Below, piece by piece: positions 31,955 to 42,283 of a stretch of 64,000 nt of DNA (its first letter is position 1; each line of letters starts with the position of its first letter). The notes beneath the pieces were generated by a model. The model made no database searches, was not told where the DNA came from, and saw only the letters and a list, made by a program, of their open reading frames with translations. This stretch comes from CAG-411 sp963643465 (GTDB lineage: Bacteria; Bacillota; Clostridia; Lachnospirales; Lachnospiraceae). The translations under genes and the position numbers were made by a program. The stretch lies in assembly GCA_963643465.1 (NCBI GenBank), contig CAVIJT010000013.1, positions 19,574-83,573 of the forward strand, read 5' to 3'.

Positions 31955-34312
31955 TTATTCTTTGTTCATGGTCTGTACATCAATTTTTCGTATTTTTTGA
32001 GTTACAAGCGTGCAAACCAACAAAATAACAACAAACATGATTACTGGATATAACACATAACCTCTCAGAATGTCTAACTGAAAATCAATTCTTGCACCCA
32101 TAAATTTGAATACCTGTCCACAAGTAAGCTGGGTAAACCATTCTCCTGTCAATACTCCGAACAAGATACCTGCAAACACTACAATTCCAACTCTTTTCAT
32201 CTGCCACATAATGAGGGCATTATCGGAAAATCCAATTGCCTTCATTGTGGCAATTTCTCTTTTTTCCCGAAGTAAAAACATTTTTTGCAAAAGTACAACT
32301 ACTAGCACGTTAATAATCATCACAAGGAAAAATAAAACACCTTTTAATTCTCCTACCTGACTGACTGTACCGCCAAGCATGCTTTCAATAAACTCTCCCA
32401 TAGTAGATATTTTTGCCTTTGGATATAAATTTCGTATTTTCTTTTGCACTGCTTCTTTTTCATCAACAGATAACGTATCCGCCAATGTAATTTCCATTCC
32501 AAAACATCCATAACTACTATCATAATTTACTTTTGCCTGCTGTGAAAAACGAATGACTTCCCCCATATTGTTCATACTTTGATAAATTGCAGTTACTATG
32601 TACGCTGCCTCTTCTTCTCCAGTCGTAATGGTTATCTTATCACCAACTGACACTTTTAGTTTTTCTGCCAGTCTGACTGCAACTGCTACCTCATTTTCTT
32701 CCATCGGTGCGGTTCCCTCTTCATATCGATACGCTTCTGCAGAACCACCTACACTCTGCATACTTAAAACTTTGTAGGAATCGTCTCCTTTTTCTACTTT
32801 TACATTTGCATTTAACTCTAAACGTAAATCTTCTACCTTAATGTCTTTTGCTGCAAACTCTTCTTTTACCTGTTCTAAATAGACTTTTGCATCGTCTATG
32901 TTATTCCATGCCGCAGTGGTATTTTCATCTTCCAGCACAAAATCAGCCGGATACATACCAAACCATACCGCAGTTTTATCTGACTGCAAGGTTGTCACTG
33001 TATTTACTACCATAAGAAGTAGCCAAATACCCATTAAACTGGTAATAAATAAAATGATATATCGTTTGCATTCGCTGAAAATATCATTGAGTGCCAGACT
33101 GCTGGTGGCAGACAATTTTCCCTTTGTAAGACCAATTTTGCCTGTTTTTCCAAAACTTTCTCCGTTCATGCCATCCCGTAAGGCTGTCATAGGATTTAAT
33201 TTTTTTACTGGTCTGGTACTAAGATAAGCAAATCCAATCACAACGCATGCTACCAAAACACTAACGAATACATTCATTGCTATGTTTGTTCCACTGTTTT
33301 CCACAAAAATATTTTGCGTCACAGAGGCTAACATTTTTTCTCCAAAAGGTACACTGCATATACAACCTATAATAGTACCTACAATAGCAATGGCAATATA
33401 TTTTACAATATACAGACCTCGAATTCCGGATTCCGGAATGCCGATTGCCTTCATAACGCCTATCTGCTCATACTCCTCCTTCACAGTAAAGGAAATAGTA
33501 AATCGAAGCATAATCATAGTAATGCAGACTAATCCAATACTTACTACTAACACAACTAAGGCAATGACAATATCCAGCAAATAAGTAACTTTAATAGTTC
33601 CTTTATCACACCCAAAAGATACAGAAAATGTCTGTTTTCCATAATTTTGCTGCAACGTTTGCACATCACTACTATCTATGTGGTACATCTCACAGTTCAT
33701 TAAAGTTCCCTGTTCCAACGTCTTATAGTCTTCTGCGCCCACAAGAATTCGCTTACTTCCCATCAAATCGGAGCCTAATAGTGCATCTTTTGCATATCCT
33801 GCCACTTTTACTTTCAAATACGCATCTGCATCATATTTGATGTACATAATATCTCCAATTTCCATTGAAAATTCTTCCAACAAAGCCCTGGATAAATACA
33901 CTTCTCCTTTGGCAATCTGTTCTATTTTTTTGTTATCTTTGTCAAAGAAATTTTGTGGAGATACATCTACCTGATCAATAATACAGGTATTACTAAACTC
34001 TAAAACATCTCTATCTTTATCCTCTAGCTGATCCGCTATGAAGGTATGCTCCACCAAATAATCGCTTACACTATCCTCTTCCTGTAAAAATGTCTCAATT
34101 GCCTGATTATTTTCTTCGCCGCTTCCCATGGCAATCATCAGAAAATCGCTGACATTTGCCTGTTCCAAATAATAATCAATTCCATTTGTCACTACTGAAA
34201 TATTTTGTACTGCTCCTGAAATGAACGTAGCTGCAAGAATAATGAATATCAGAATAATAAAATTCATCGATTTTTTTCTTTTCAAATCGTTTCCTAAAAT
34301 CTTTCTAAACAT
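31955..34312 (-). CDS. ABC transporter permease, FtsX/MacB family
   Basis: A 785-residue permease; ATG at 34310-34312 after AAAGGGAAGG. An N-terminal membrane helix (MNFIILIFIILAATFISGAV), a large extracellular domain (about 50-240), three helices with the FtsX signature (about 245-385), a second extracellular domain (about 425-650) and three final helices (GVLFFLVMIINVLVVVLL, VGIVVFAGILFGVLTGEWF, YVLYPVIMFVVILLVCTLV). This is the duplicated FtsX layout of BceB/SalY-like permeases. Upstream a TATACT -10 box (34375-34370) lacks a good -35, which suits control by the neighbouring regulator. Confidence 0.9.
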   Translation of the reverse strand: MFRKILGNDLKRKKSMNFIILIFIILAATFISGAVQNISVVTNGIDYYLEQANVSDFLMIAMGSGEENNQAIETFLQEEDSVSDYLVEHTFIADQLEDKDRDVLEFSNTCIIDQVDVSPQNFFDKDNKKIEQIAKGEVYLSRALLEEFSMEIGDIMYIKYDADAYLKVKVAGYAKDALLGSDLMGSKRILVGAEDYKTLEQGTLMNCEMYHIDSSDVQTLQQNYGKQTFSVSFGCDKGTIKVTYLLDIVIALVVLVVSIGLVCITMIMLRFTISFTVKEEYEQIGVMKAIGIPESGIRGLYIVKYIAIAIVGTIIGCICSVPFGEKMLASVTQNIFVENSGTNIAMNVFVSVLVACVVIGFAYLSTRPVKKLNPMTALRDGMNGESFGKTGKIGLTKGKLSATSSLALNDIFSECKRYIILFITSLMGIWLLLMVVNTVTTLQSDKTAVWFGMYPADFVLEDENTTAAWNNIDDAKVYLEQVKEEFAAKDIKVEDLRLELNANVKVEKGDDSYKVLSMQSVGGSAEAYRYEEGTAPMEENEVAVAVRLAEKLKVSVGDKITITTGEEEAAYIVTAIYQSMNNMGEVIRFSQQAKVNYDSSYGCFGMEITLADTLSVDEKEAVQKKIRNLYPKAKISTMGEFIESMLGGTVSQVGELKGVLFFLVMIINVLVVVLLQKMFLLREKREIATMKAIGFSDNALIMWQMKRVGIVVFAGILFGVLTGEWFTQLTCGQVFKFMGARIDFQLDILRGYVLYPVIMFVVILLVCTLVTQKIRKIDVQTMNKE

Positions 34313-34404
34313 AGCCTTCCCTTTCTTTCTTCTGCTATCTTTTCTATTTCTCACTCAGCTGATGGTGTTAGTATAGCATAGAAATTGTTAATTAATCCTT
34401 AAAT

Positions 34405-34444
34405 CTAAAAAATGCCGCCCCTGCTAACTAGCAAGGACGGCATT
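34405..34444 (-). terminator. Terminator of the VWA/solute-binding gene
   Basis: Minus strand AATGCCGTCCTTGCTA and TAGCAGGGGCGGCATT pair as a long stem with a bulge, followed by TTTTTT. Confidence 0.85.
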
Positions 34445-34495
34445 CCCAGATTACCAATACCCGTTAAAGGCATGTGCCATTCTTTTTCATTATTT

Positions 34496-36166
34496 TTACA
34501 TCTGTGCATTAAATAAATTCTTCAATTTATAAATTACGTCATCTGAATCCGCATCAATTACCGTTGCTTCATTTACAGAAGAAACCGCATTTAATTCATT
34601 CATATTGGCTTCGTCTCCATATGCGATAGAATATACTGGTATCTGATATTCTTTTAAAATGTCATCCACATCTGACAAATCGTATCCCTGATTCGTCTCT
34701 CCATCGCTCAGCAAAAACAATACTAATTTGGTATTTGGATTTGCCTTTTTGGCTTCTACAAGCATATCGGTTGCCACTGTAATTCCATTATAAGTAGCAG
34801 TTCCTCCCAAGCATACCAAATTTTCTACTGCTCCATTAAAATATGAACGCTGATTTAAATCAAATGGCGCAATTGGAAGATCAATATATACATCCGTATT
34901 GAAACTAACCAAACCAATGCTATTGTCGGAATCGATATATTGCCCGGCATTAATCAACGATTGTTTTAGCTGGTTGATTGGCTCTCCATCCATACTTCCT
35001 GAAGTGTCTGCCACAAATACTGCAGTAATGGAATTTCCGCTGTCTTTGTTTTCTTTCCAAAGTTTTTGTGCCTCCATAATAGTTGCACCGTCGAAGTTTG
35101 GAATCTCACTGGTATAGTCATCATATTGATTAAAGCCATATTTTTTCGCTAACTTCTGCATATCTTCTGATAAACAGTAATCAACAAACATAGAAATTGC
35201 CTCTTTCTGCTCTCCACTTAAATCTCCCACTGCATATATTGGGCCATCATGGCGAGCTCCAAAAGGAATGAACTCATAATTACTTAAATTTTTATCATTG
35301 ATGTACGTCTGATACTCTGTCACCATTCCATCTAATGCACCAGAATCTGCTGCATCACGCATCTGCTGTGTGGTATATGACACAAATGGCACATTTTTTT
35401 GGAAAGATGCAAAACCTTCAATGGCAGTATCACTTAAAATATTATCCTGATCGTTTAAATATAAAGTCTCTAACAGAAAGTTTAATCCAGTAGAACTATA
35501 AAACGGATTGGTATAACCCATTGCCACTTCTCCGTTTGTGGTAGCTTCTACTACGGTTTTAAATGTTACCTCACCATATTTTGACTGAATTTCTTTTTTG
35601 ACCTTTTGGGAAACAAGAATACCAGCTACATTTCCTGTTACCTTATCTGCCATAAGTTCCATATTGGTACCTTGTGCTGTAATCAATTCTCCCCAAAGTT
35701 CATTGGATGGTGAAAATACCTGTGGCACATATTTTCCAGAAGCAATATAATCTGCTCCAGTTCCAGAAGACATAGAACGAATCGAAATAGATACGGTTTG
35801 TCCTCCAATGGTATATCCTTCTTGGTTGAATTTTTTTGCTGCTTCCAACATCCAACCATCTGTGCCTTCTCCTGCCTTTTCCGGTGCAGCAAATACCTCA
35901 ATGTTAATTTGCCCATTTCCCTGCAAAGACATAGGATACTTATCAATTTCTGGAAGTTCTTCTGCAAGTGTGGTACTTCCACTTAAATCTACGGTTCCTT
36001 TTACTAATTCCCGTTCTGTTGCATCAATCTTTTTTACCATTTTTTCCAGACGTTTTTCTGCACGCTCTGTACTTCCGCTCTCACTGGTCAACTGTAATAC
36101 TCCATATACTCCAAGAAATACCATTAACGCTAACACAATAAATACAACTATGTTTTGTTTTTTCAT
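34496..36166 (-). CDS. Membrane-anchored solute-binding protein fused to a VWA domain
   Basis: A 556-residue protein with an N-terminal membrane anchor (IVVFIVLALMVFLGVYGVL, 6-24). Residues 85-345 resemble a periplasmic-type solute-binding fold (GYTIGGQTVSISIRSMSSGTGADYI, MGYTNPFYSSTGLNF). Residues 380-556 are a von Willebrand A domain with the MIDAS DTSGSM (D387), GGTATYNG and LLSDGETNQG. No lipobox cysteine is present. It forms a pair with the coiled-coil membrane gene 25 bases upstream. In Clostridia such pairs occur near toxic-anion-resistance genes, but none is seen here. Ligand and partner are unknown. Confidence 0.8.
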   Translation of the reverse strand: MKKQNIVVFIVLALMVFLGVYGVLQLTSESGSTERAEKRLEKMVKKIDATERELVKGTVDLSGSTTLAEELPEIDKYPMSLQGNGQINIEVFAAPEKAGEGTDGWMLEAAKKFNQEGYTIGGQTVSISIRSMSSGTGADYIASGKYVPQVFSPSNELWGELITAQGTNMELMADKVTGNVAGILVSQKVKKEIQSKYGEVTFKTVVEATTNGEVAMGYTNPFYSSTGLNFLLETLYLNDQDNILSDTAIEGFASFQKNVPFVSYTTQQMRDAADSGALDGMVTEYQTYINDKNLSNYEFIPFGARHDGPIYAVGDLSGEQKEAISMFVDYCLSEDMQKLAKKYGFNQYDDYTSEIPNFDGATIMEAQKLWKENKDSGNSITAVFVADTSGSMDGEPINQLKQSLINAGQYIDSDNSIGLVSFNTDVYIDLPIAPFDLNQRSYFNGAVENLVCLGGTATYNGITVATDMLVEAKKANPNTKLVLFLLSDGETNQGYDLSDVDDILKEYQIPVYSIAYGDEANMNELNAVSSVNEATVIDADSDDVIYKLKNLFNAQM

Positions 36167-36191
36167 TGCGATTCCTCCGTATTCTCAATGC

Positions 36192-36995
36192 CTATCCATT
36201 TATCTGTTGGTACTTTTTCTCCAACTCTTCCAAGTTATCCTCATCTCTGACGTTCATTTGTTTCATGCCATTGACTACATCTTTCATATGTGCCATACGA
36301 TCTGACTCCTGACTGTCCTCATCCCCCATTTTGGAAATCTCTGTAAGCAGATAATCGTATTGAATAAGAATGGACTCATTCTTATCTAATTGCTGCTTTA
36401 CATAAGCAAAATGTTCGTAATAAATGGCTTTTCTTTCCTGCGTGGTTGCTAATTGTCCACCGTAAGACTGCTGCATCAATTTTCGATAACCTTCTTCGTC
36501 AAAAATAGCCATTCGACTAAGCATACGCTTTACATTATCATAAAGAAGCATCTCTGCCTCTTCCACTACTTTTTTCATTCCAAGCATGTCGTCTTGACTT
36601 GCCTCGCATTTTTGGAACAAAATCTGTCGCATAGCCTCTTGTTTTCGTCCCAAACGCTCTACTTGGTCTTTTGCCAATTCTATCTCTTTTTCAAAACAAT
36701 CTTTTCTAATTTTATTTAGTGCATCGATACACTCTTTTGCTGTATCAATATCCTCCAAAACATAATCATATTTCTGTTTTGGATTGGAGGAAATACTTGT
36801 CAGTAGCTTGTAATTTCCATAGAAAAATACCAGCACACTTAAAATTATAACTCCTAAAGTAAATGTATTTGCAAGTAGTTCAAAGGTATCATCCGCCACA
36901 TAATCATTGACGTAAATCTTGCAAATGACCATCAACGCATCTACAATCACAATGCCTGCATTGAGACTTATCAGCGATATTTTTTTATCATCCAT
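36192..36995 (-). CDS. Two-helix membrane protein with long coiled coil, unknown function
   Basis: A 267-residue protein; ATG 36993-36995 after AAAGG. Two membrane helices (about 8-28, LISLNAGIVIVDALMVICKIY, and 43-62, NTFTLGVIILSVLVFFYGNY) are followed by about 200 residues of charged helix likely to form a coiled coil (KIRKDCFEKEIELAKDQVERL, VVEEAEMLLYDNVKRMLSRM). I do not recognise a family with certainty. It is immediately upstream of, and probably co-transcribed with, the VWA gene, so it may be its membrane partner. Confidence 0.65.
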   Translation of the reverse strand: MDDKKISLISLNAGIVIVDALMVICKIYVNDYVADDTFELLANTFTLGVIILSVLVFFYGNYKLLTSISSNPKQKYDYVLEDIDTAKECIDALNKIRKDCFEKEIELAKDQVERLGRKQEAMRQILFQKCEASQDDMLGMKKVVEEAEMLLYDNVKRMLSRMAIFDEEGYRKLMQQSYGGQLATTQERKAIYYEHFAYVKQQLDKNESILIQYDYLLTEISKMGDEDSQESDRMAHMKDVVNGMKQMNVRDEDNLEELEKKYQQING

Positions 36996-37064
36996 CGTAA
37001 CCAAGCCTTTCTATGTATTCCTGCCAAATCGTTTCCTCCATGTTACATGTCTTTTGCTACAAAT

Positions 37065-37112
37065 GCCACATACATTTGCATAGATAACACTCTGTTTGCT
37101 CATGTATGTGGC
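37065..37112. terminator. Hairpin after the M13 peptidase gene
   Basis: GCCACATACAT (37065-37075) and ATGTATGTGGC (37102-37112) pair perfectly with a 26-base loop. T tracts are weak, so terminator function is uncertain. Confidence 0.45.
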
Positions 37113-37189
37113 CTGACCATTTTTAACTATTAAATTAATATTTTATAACTATTCAGAACCTTTATTTATTAAATTCCAGAATATATGTT

Positions 37190-39697
37190 TTACCAAATGC
37201 TAATTCGGTTTTCTGGTGCCACATACATGGCATCCTTCTCGCTTACAGCATATGTTTCATAAAATTCATTTAACATTGGAAGTACAGCATTTACTCGCAC
37301 TTTATTATTGGAATGCACATCTAGGTCTGCATAATATTTAACGGCATAATCACTCATCTTACATGCCCACATCTTTCCATAACTTGTAAAGAATTCTTTT
37401 CTTGCATCCACATTGTTATCTACACATTTTACTACACAGCTAACACCAGCTAAATCTGCTATATTTTCAGATAAAGTCTGCTTACCATCCTGGAATGTTT
37501 GCATACCATCAATTAACTCAAAGGTGTTATAATATTCCACTAATTTATCTTGAATCTGTTTGTATTTTGCAGTATCTTCTGCTGTCCACCAGTTATTCTT
37601 ATCTCCATTTTGGTCATATTGAGAACCGCTATCATCAAACGCATGACTAATCTCATGTCCTACAATTGCTCCCAAACCACCTAAATTTGCAGCTTCACTT
37701 CGACTACTGCTATAGGTTACATCTCCTACTATTCCGGCAGAAATGGTAATGGAATTGTTGTATGCCATATACCAAGCATTCACTGTAAGCGGAGATAACA
37801 ACCAGTCGTTTCCTGATAAACTTGTTCCAAATGCCTTATGCTGACTCTGCTCAATCTCTTGGAAAATTGCTTTCATATTACCAGACAATGTACCATTTAT
37901 TGCAGATCCACTTAATGCAGTCTCTAACAAGTATGGAGCATAATTGTCTGGATATAATACATTTACTGCCATAGTATCTAATTTTTTCTTGGCATTGGCT
38001 TTGGTTGCTTCTGACATCCAACTACAGTTACTAATCTGTGTATAATATTGTGTTTTAATCTTATTTGCCATATCAGTAACAGCACTCTTATCAGCCGCTG
38101 TCACATATTTATCAGTATAGACTTTACTAATATCCCATTCTAACAAACTCTTTGTTGTATCTAACATATACTCCTGTGCAGCTCCTATTTCCTGTCCAGT
38201 GTACTCATATTCAAACTTTGCATAGGCATCATAAATACTGCTTGATAAGTATGGTGCATACTGATACATTACTTGGAATTTTGCCCATTCTTTTAATGCT
38301 GCCAAATTACTCTCAACCATAATTCCGTTTACAGCAGTTAAATTCTCTGGCAATATAACTACAACTTCATTAACGGAACCATATCCGGCAGCATTTAAAA
38401 ATGTAGTAATATCACAATTGGTAAATGTACTCTTTAACTGATCTGGTGTATAAGATTTATACAAACGCTCCATTAAAGCTTTTGTCATCTCTTCCTCTGA
38501 CATACTCATATACGGTAATAATAAAGCATTATAGTCAATTGCCACTGCATTCTGTAAGTTAATGATAGAAGATGTGTGTGATGCAGCATCTGTAGCACTT
38601 TCTCCTGTTTCTTGCAGCATTTTTTCACAAAAACTACGATATGTATTTAAAAATTCTTTATCTGTAAATGCACTTTTTGGCAACATGGAATTGAGCACAC
38701 CTAAGTATAATTTATAGTTTTTATAATCTGTTACATCAAGAGAAACATCCAATGGAATTACTGTATTATATCCAGCCAATGACATTTCACCTTGTGCTTT
38801 CAAAAATTCATCCATGGTAGTACATGCTTCGATTTTATCAAATACTTCTTTTAATTCCGATACTCCGCTATTATTTCTTCCTGTCATATCTGTTCCAGTA
38901 GTATACAATGCTTGTATATTTGCCTGTGAACTACCATTTTCATAACTTCCGTTATCTTTTACAATACTGTCAACTCTCTGATCCACTTCTTCTTGAATTT
39001 CATCAAACTCACTCCACATTAGTGTTTCTGAATTTATCGTTGCACCGGCAATAGTATCATTATTCACACTCTGGTAAAAATCATCCACTGCAGTTACTAC
39101 ACTCTGATCTTTTAACACCTTAACGGTTGCAGTCACTTTCTTTCCGCTTCCATCAGAGGCTTTTATGGTAATCTTTGCTGTACCAGCCTTCATTCCAGTA
39201 ATGACACCTTTACTGTTTACTGTTGCCACTTTCTTGTTGGAAGAAGTATAGCTTAACTTCTTATTTGATGCCTTGCTAGGCAATACAGTTGGGCGAATAG
39301 ATGTTTTTCCACCCTCATAAGTCACATAGGCTTGTCGTAAAAGTTTTACTTTAGAAACTTTCGTTCCTACTGTAACTTTTATGGTTGCCTTTTTGGCATT
39401 TTTTGCTTTGGCAGTAATGGTTGCCTTTCCCTTCTTTAGTCCCTTGATTTTTCCTTTTTTCGATACAGACACCACTTTTTTGTTGCTGGATGACCAAGTA
39501 ATCTTCTTGCCTCCTGCCTTGGCTTTCAACTGTTTGCTGGAGCCTTTTGTGATTGTCAAAGTTTTGGTGCTGACATTGGTAATCTTTACCTTGGATGTAG
39601 CCTTTGCTGATGCTGTGTTTTGTGGCACTGTTACTGTAGATACTGTAACTGCCATTGCCATCAATACAGCCCCCATCTGTTTAAAACTTTTCCTCAT
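37190..39697 (-). CDS. Secreted M13-family metallopeptidase with two Big2 domains
   Basis: An 835-residue exported protein. Signal peptide 1-31 (ends NTASA-KA). Two bacterial Ig-like (Big2) modules follow, at about 36-111 and 113-196, each with the SSNKKVVSVS/SSNKKVATVN and KGKATITA/AGTAKITI signature; the first is very lysine-rich. The M13 (neprilysin/PepO) peptidase occupies about 205-835, with the zinc motif HEISH at 681-685, E744 and D748 in ENIADLAG, and the substrate-binding NAWY. It probably degrades peptides outside the cell while bound to the wall. It has its own promoter nested at the terminator of the upstream transporter operon. Confidence 0.93.
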   Translation of the reverse strand: MRKSFKQMGAVLMAMAVTVSTVTVPQNTASAKATSKVKITNVSTKTLTITKGSSKQLKAKAGGKKITWSSSNKKVVSVSKKGKIKGLKKGKATITAKAKNAKKATIKVTVGTKVSKVKLLRQAYVTYEGGKTSIRPTVLPSKASNKKLSYTSSNKKVATVNSKGVITGMKAGTAKITIKASDGSGKKVTATVKVLKDQSVVTAVDDFYQSVNNDTIAGATINSETLMWSEFDEIQEEVDQRVDSIVKDNGSYENGSSQANIQALYTTGTDMTGRNNSGVSELKEVFDKIEACTTMDEFLKAQGEMSLAGYNTVIPLDVSLDVTDYKNYKLYLGVLNSMLPKSAFTDKEFLNTYRSFCEKMLQETGESATDAASHTSSIINLQNAVAIDYNALLLPYMSMSEEEMTKALMERLYKSYTPDQLKSTFTNCDITTFLNAAGYGSVNEVVVILPENLTAVNGIMVESNLAALKEWAKFQVMYQYAPYLSSSIYDAYAKFEYEYTGQEIGAAQEYMLDTTKSLLEWDISKVYTDKYVTAADKSAVTDMANKIKTQYYTQISNCSWMSEATKANAKKKLDTMAVNVLYPDNYAPYLLETALSGSAINGTLSGNMKAIFQEIEQSQHKAFGTSLSGNDWLLSPLTVNAWYMAYNNSITISAGIVGDVTYSSSRSEAANLGGLGAIVGHEISHAFDDSGSQYDQNGDKNNWWTAEDTAKYKQIQDKLVEYYNTFELIDGMQTFQDGKQTLSENIADLAGVSCVVKCVDNNVDARKEFFTSYGKMWACKMSDYAVKYYADLDVHSNNKVRVNAVLPMLNEFYETYAVSEKDAMYVAPENRISIW

Positions 39698-39739
39698 TTT
39701 TCACTTCTCCTTTTCTTTTTTCTATCTGCCTTTATTTCT

Positions 39740-39787
39740 AAAAAAACAGATGACCGTAACCAACTTATAAAAGCCAGTTACGGTCAT
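39740..39787 (-). terminator. Terminator of the 39857-43581 transporter operon
   Basis: Minus strand ATGACCGTAAC (39787-39777) and GTTACGGTCAT (39760-39750) form an 11-bp perfect stem with a 16-base loop, followed by CTGTTTTTTT. Confidence 0.85.
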
Positions 39788-39814
39788 TGTATCAATTTTT
39801 GGAATCTTTTTCAA
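39786..39814 (-). promoter_or_regulatory. Promoter of the M13 peptidase gene
   Basis: Minus strand: TTGAAA (39814-39809), 17-base spacer, TACAAT (39791-39786). The expected start at about 39779 falls inside the left arm of the terminator hairpin, so the peptidase mRNA would lack a complete arm. Confidence 0.75.
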
Positions 39815-39856
39815 GTATAGCCCCAAGTTTGCAAATCAGCATTTTTAAAACACAAT

Positions 39857-42283
39857 CTAAAGAGTTTGCAAGACATGTACATTTAATACAGATTTCAATT
39901 TCTTTAGTACATAGCACCAAACAATGCTACTTATCACTAATGTTATTAAGCAGGAAAAACCATAAGTATCTATTGGAAATTGATATAGATAAGTTCCCAT
40001 AATCGGATATTTAATTAGGTATATCTTTTCAGCAAGAATATAAGACACCACAAATGAAAACATTATACCGAACAAATAAGATAGTAGCATTTGAATTAAT
40101 AAAATTCGTTGTACTTTTTTTGTATGTAATCCAATGGTATGCAGCATAGCATATTCTCTTTTGTTAATATAAATTTTCAAATAATAACTACTGTAAAGCA
40201 ATAGAACAGCAACTCCTATACATATAAAGAATATAATATATATAAATATACGTAGAATACGATTTAATCGCACCAATTCTTCTTTTTCAGCAGTAGGTGA
40301 AGATATTCGAAATTGACTATTTGACTCAAGTAAATTTAAATTTTTAACATCTTCTTTCTCTGTAACTTCGTCAATATATACATATTCAGGTAATGATGAA
40401 TCAAACAATTTCTTGAAAGTATCTGTATTTACAATTATAACAATAGATAAATCTTCTGTTTCCGGATAAACCGTCAACTTATTTACGGTATTCTCTACCT
40501 TTAGATTACCAATCCCTTGTTCACTGAATACAATTTCATCTTGTTTGTTAAAGGGTGCTTTGAAATCGCTACTCTCCATACTTGCAGAATATAAATAATC
40601 AAGAACAATCGCCTCATCCGTTGCAAGCTCTTTATATGTCATTCCATTTTCTTTATATAATCTTTTTATCTCTGTATCATCATATCCAAAAACATTCACA
40701 TTTACAGACACATTCTGGTTTCTCATAATTTTTCGATAATTATCCGGCTCTTGAGATAAATATTCTGCATAGTTTGTAGATAATTTATTTGTAGCAATAT
40801 CAATACTTATGTAATCAACAAATACAGAATGCGTTTGTACAGAAGCAGAAAAATCATAATTATTTTTATATAAATCAGATACCATTGCATCATAGTTATC
40901 ATCACTGTAATCTTTTCGAGAAATCATATCAATCTTATACTGATACTGATAATTTCCAGAAATTACTGCATAATTGGTCTTCATATAAAAAATAGCGACA
41001 GTTATAATAACTGTACCAAGTGCAATACCAAATACCGAAATAATATTCATAAACTTCTCATGACTGATATCATTTCCAGCCAACTTCATACATACACGAT
41101 TGGTATTCTTTCTAAATAGATGTTTCCCTTTTTTCTTTTTATGCTTTTCAAACATGCTCTCTTGCCGTAATAATTCATTTGGACTCATACGCTTAATACA
41201 AATGATTAATGGAAGTAACACTAATACATTAATTACCAGACAAGTAATTACACTAATAAGTATCTTTTTTACTGGATATATATTCCAAATAGCACAATAA
41301 TAAAGCAAGGTGTGATACAAACCTGCATGAACCCCAGCAACAATTACTGCTGACAGAATTAAACCAATTAAGATGCCTAATAATACCCACCCCAAAATAC
41401 TACTTACAAAACTAACTATAATAATATCTTTATGTATACCAATTAAACGCATGACACCTATACTTTGTCTGGCATCAAACATACATATCTTAGCTATATT
41501 GTACACAACAAAGCACATGCTTAGTAGCATAAATCCAAAAACGCCTGCATAAATAATATCATACTGTTGGAACACACTTAATCCTCCAAATCCATACCCC
41601 AGATTTAAGTACATATCCAGATTAGGATATACCGTTCCATTAAGCACTTTGGTTAATCTTGTATAATCAGCATCTAAGTCTGTATAATCATAGAAAGACG
41701 CATAGACACAATTATAGTGACAACTCTCCTTATAAGCTAAAAAACTAAACTCATTTGACGTATCATTCCATACACTATTTTTACTTATAACGCCTGTAAC
41801 CAAAAATTTCTGTTCTTCTTCCTCAGAAATAGGAATAGCTATTTCCTGTCCAATAATGCTATAATCAAAACCGCACACAGATACATATCGTTCATCAACG
41901 ACTACCTGTGTGTCATCAGTAGGTAATTCACCTTCCACAAGTTCTATCCCCATTAAATCCAAGTCAAAATTTGTTGCAAAATCAAAATAATAAATATTTT
42001 CCTGACTAGATATAGTATATCTCTCCGTTGTTTTGATAGTTTCTATATTAGAATCTGCTTCCAATTTTTTATAATCAGAATCTGTGTAGTCACCCACACG
42101 AACACCGTAAGAACCATATTCTTCCTTCTCTACACGTATAAGTTCATTTTCACTGCTTAGAAATACCAATTGCGTAATATTAGGAATGAAACCTAATAAT
42201 ATACCAACTAAAATAATAGCTAGCACATTTTTCTTAGATGATGTGAATACTTTCCACAATTTTAATACTTCCTTCACTTGCAA
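39857..42283 (-). CDS. ABC transporter permease, FtsX/MacB family
   Basis: An 808-residue permease of the duplicated FtsX layout. An N-terminal helix (VLAIILVGILLGFIPNITQLVF) and an extracellular domain to about 240 precede three helices (about 245-360). A cytoplasmic basic loop (KHKKKKGKHLFRKN), a second anchor (FMNIISVFGIALGTVIITVAIFYM), a second extracellular domain, and three C-terminal helices (about 670-795) follow. Its start overlaps the ATPase gene by 10 bases. It differs clearly from the 31955 permease. Substrate unknown; two secreted proteins are encoded upstream. Confidence 0.88.
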   Translation of the reverse strand: MQVKEVLKLWKVFTSSKKNVLAIILVGILLGFIPNITQLVFLSSENELIRVEKEEYGSYGVRVGDYTDSDYKKLEADSNIETIKTTERYTISSQENIYYFDFATNFDLDLMGIELVEGELPTDDTQVVVDERYVSVCGFDYSIIGQEIAIPISEEEEQKFLVTGVISKNSVWNDTSNEFSFLAYKESCHYNCVYASFYDYTDLDADYTRLTKVLNGTVYPNLDMYLNLGYGFGGLSVFQQYDIIYAGVFGFMLLSMCFVVYNIAKICMFDARQSIGVMRLIGIHKDIIIVSFVSSILGWVLLGILIGLILSAVIVAGVHAGLYHTLLYYCAIWNIYPVKKILISVITCLVINVLVLLPLIICIKRMSPNELLRQESMFEKHKKKKGKHLFRKNTNRVCMKLAGNDISHEKFMNIISVFGIALGTVIITVAIFYMKTNYAVISGNYQYQYKIDMISRKDYSDDNYDAMVSDLYKNNYDFSASVQTHSVFVDYISIDIATNKLSTNYAEYLSQEPDNYRKIMRNQNVSVNVNVFGYDDTEIKRLYKENGMTYKELATDEAIVLDYLYSASMESSDFKAPFNKQDEIVFSEQGIGNLKVENTVNKLTVYPETEDLSIVIIVNTDTFKKLFDSSLPEYVYIDEVTEKEDVKNLNLLESNSQFRISSPTAEKEELVRLNRILRIFIYIIFFICIGVAVLLLYSSYYLKIYINKREYAMLHTIGLHTKKVQRILLIQMLLSYLFGIMFSFVVSYILAEKIYLIKYPIMGTYLYQFPIDTYGFSCLITLVISSIVWCYVLKKLKSVLNVHVLQTL

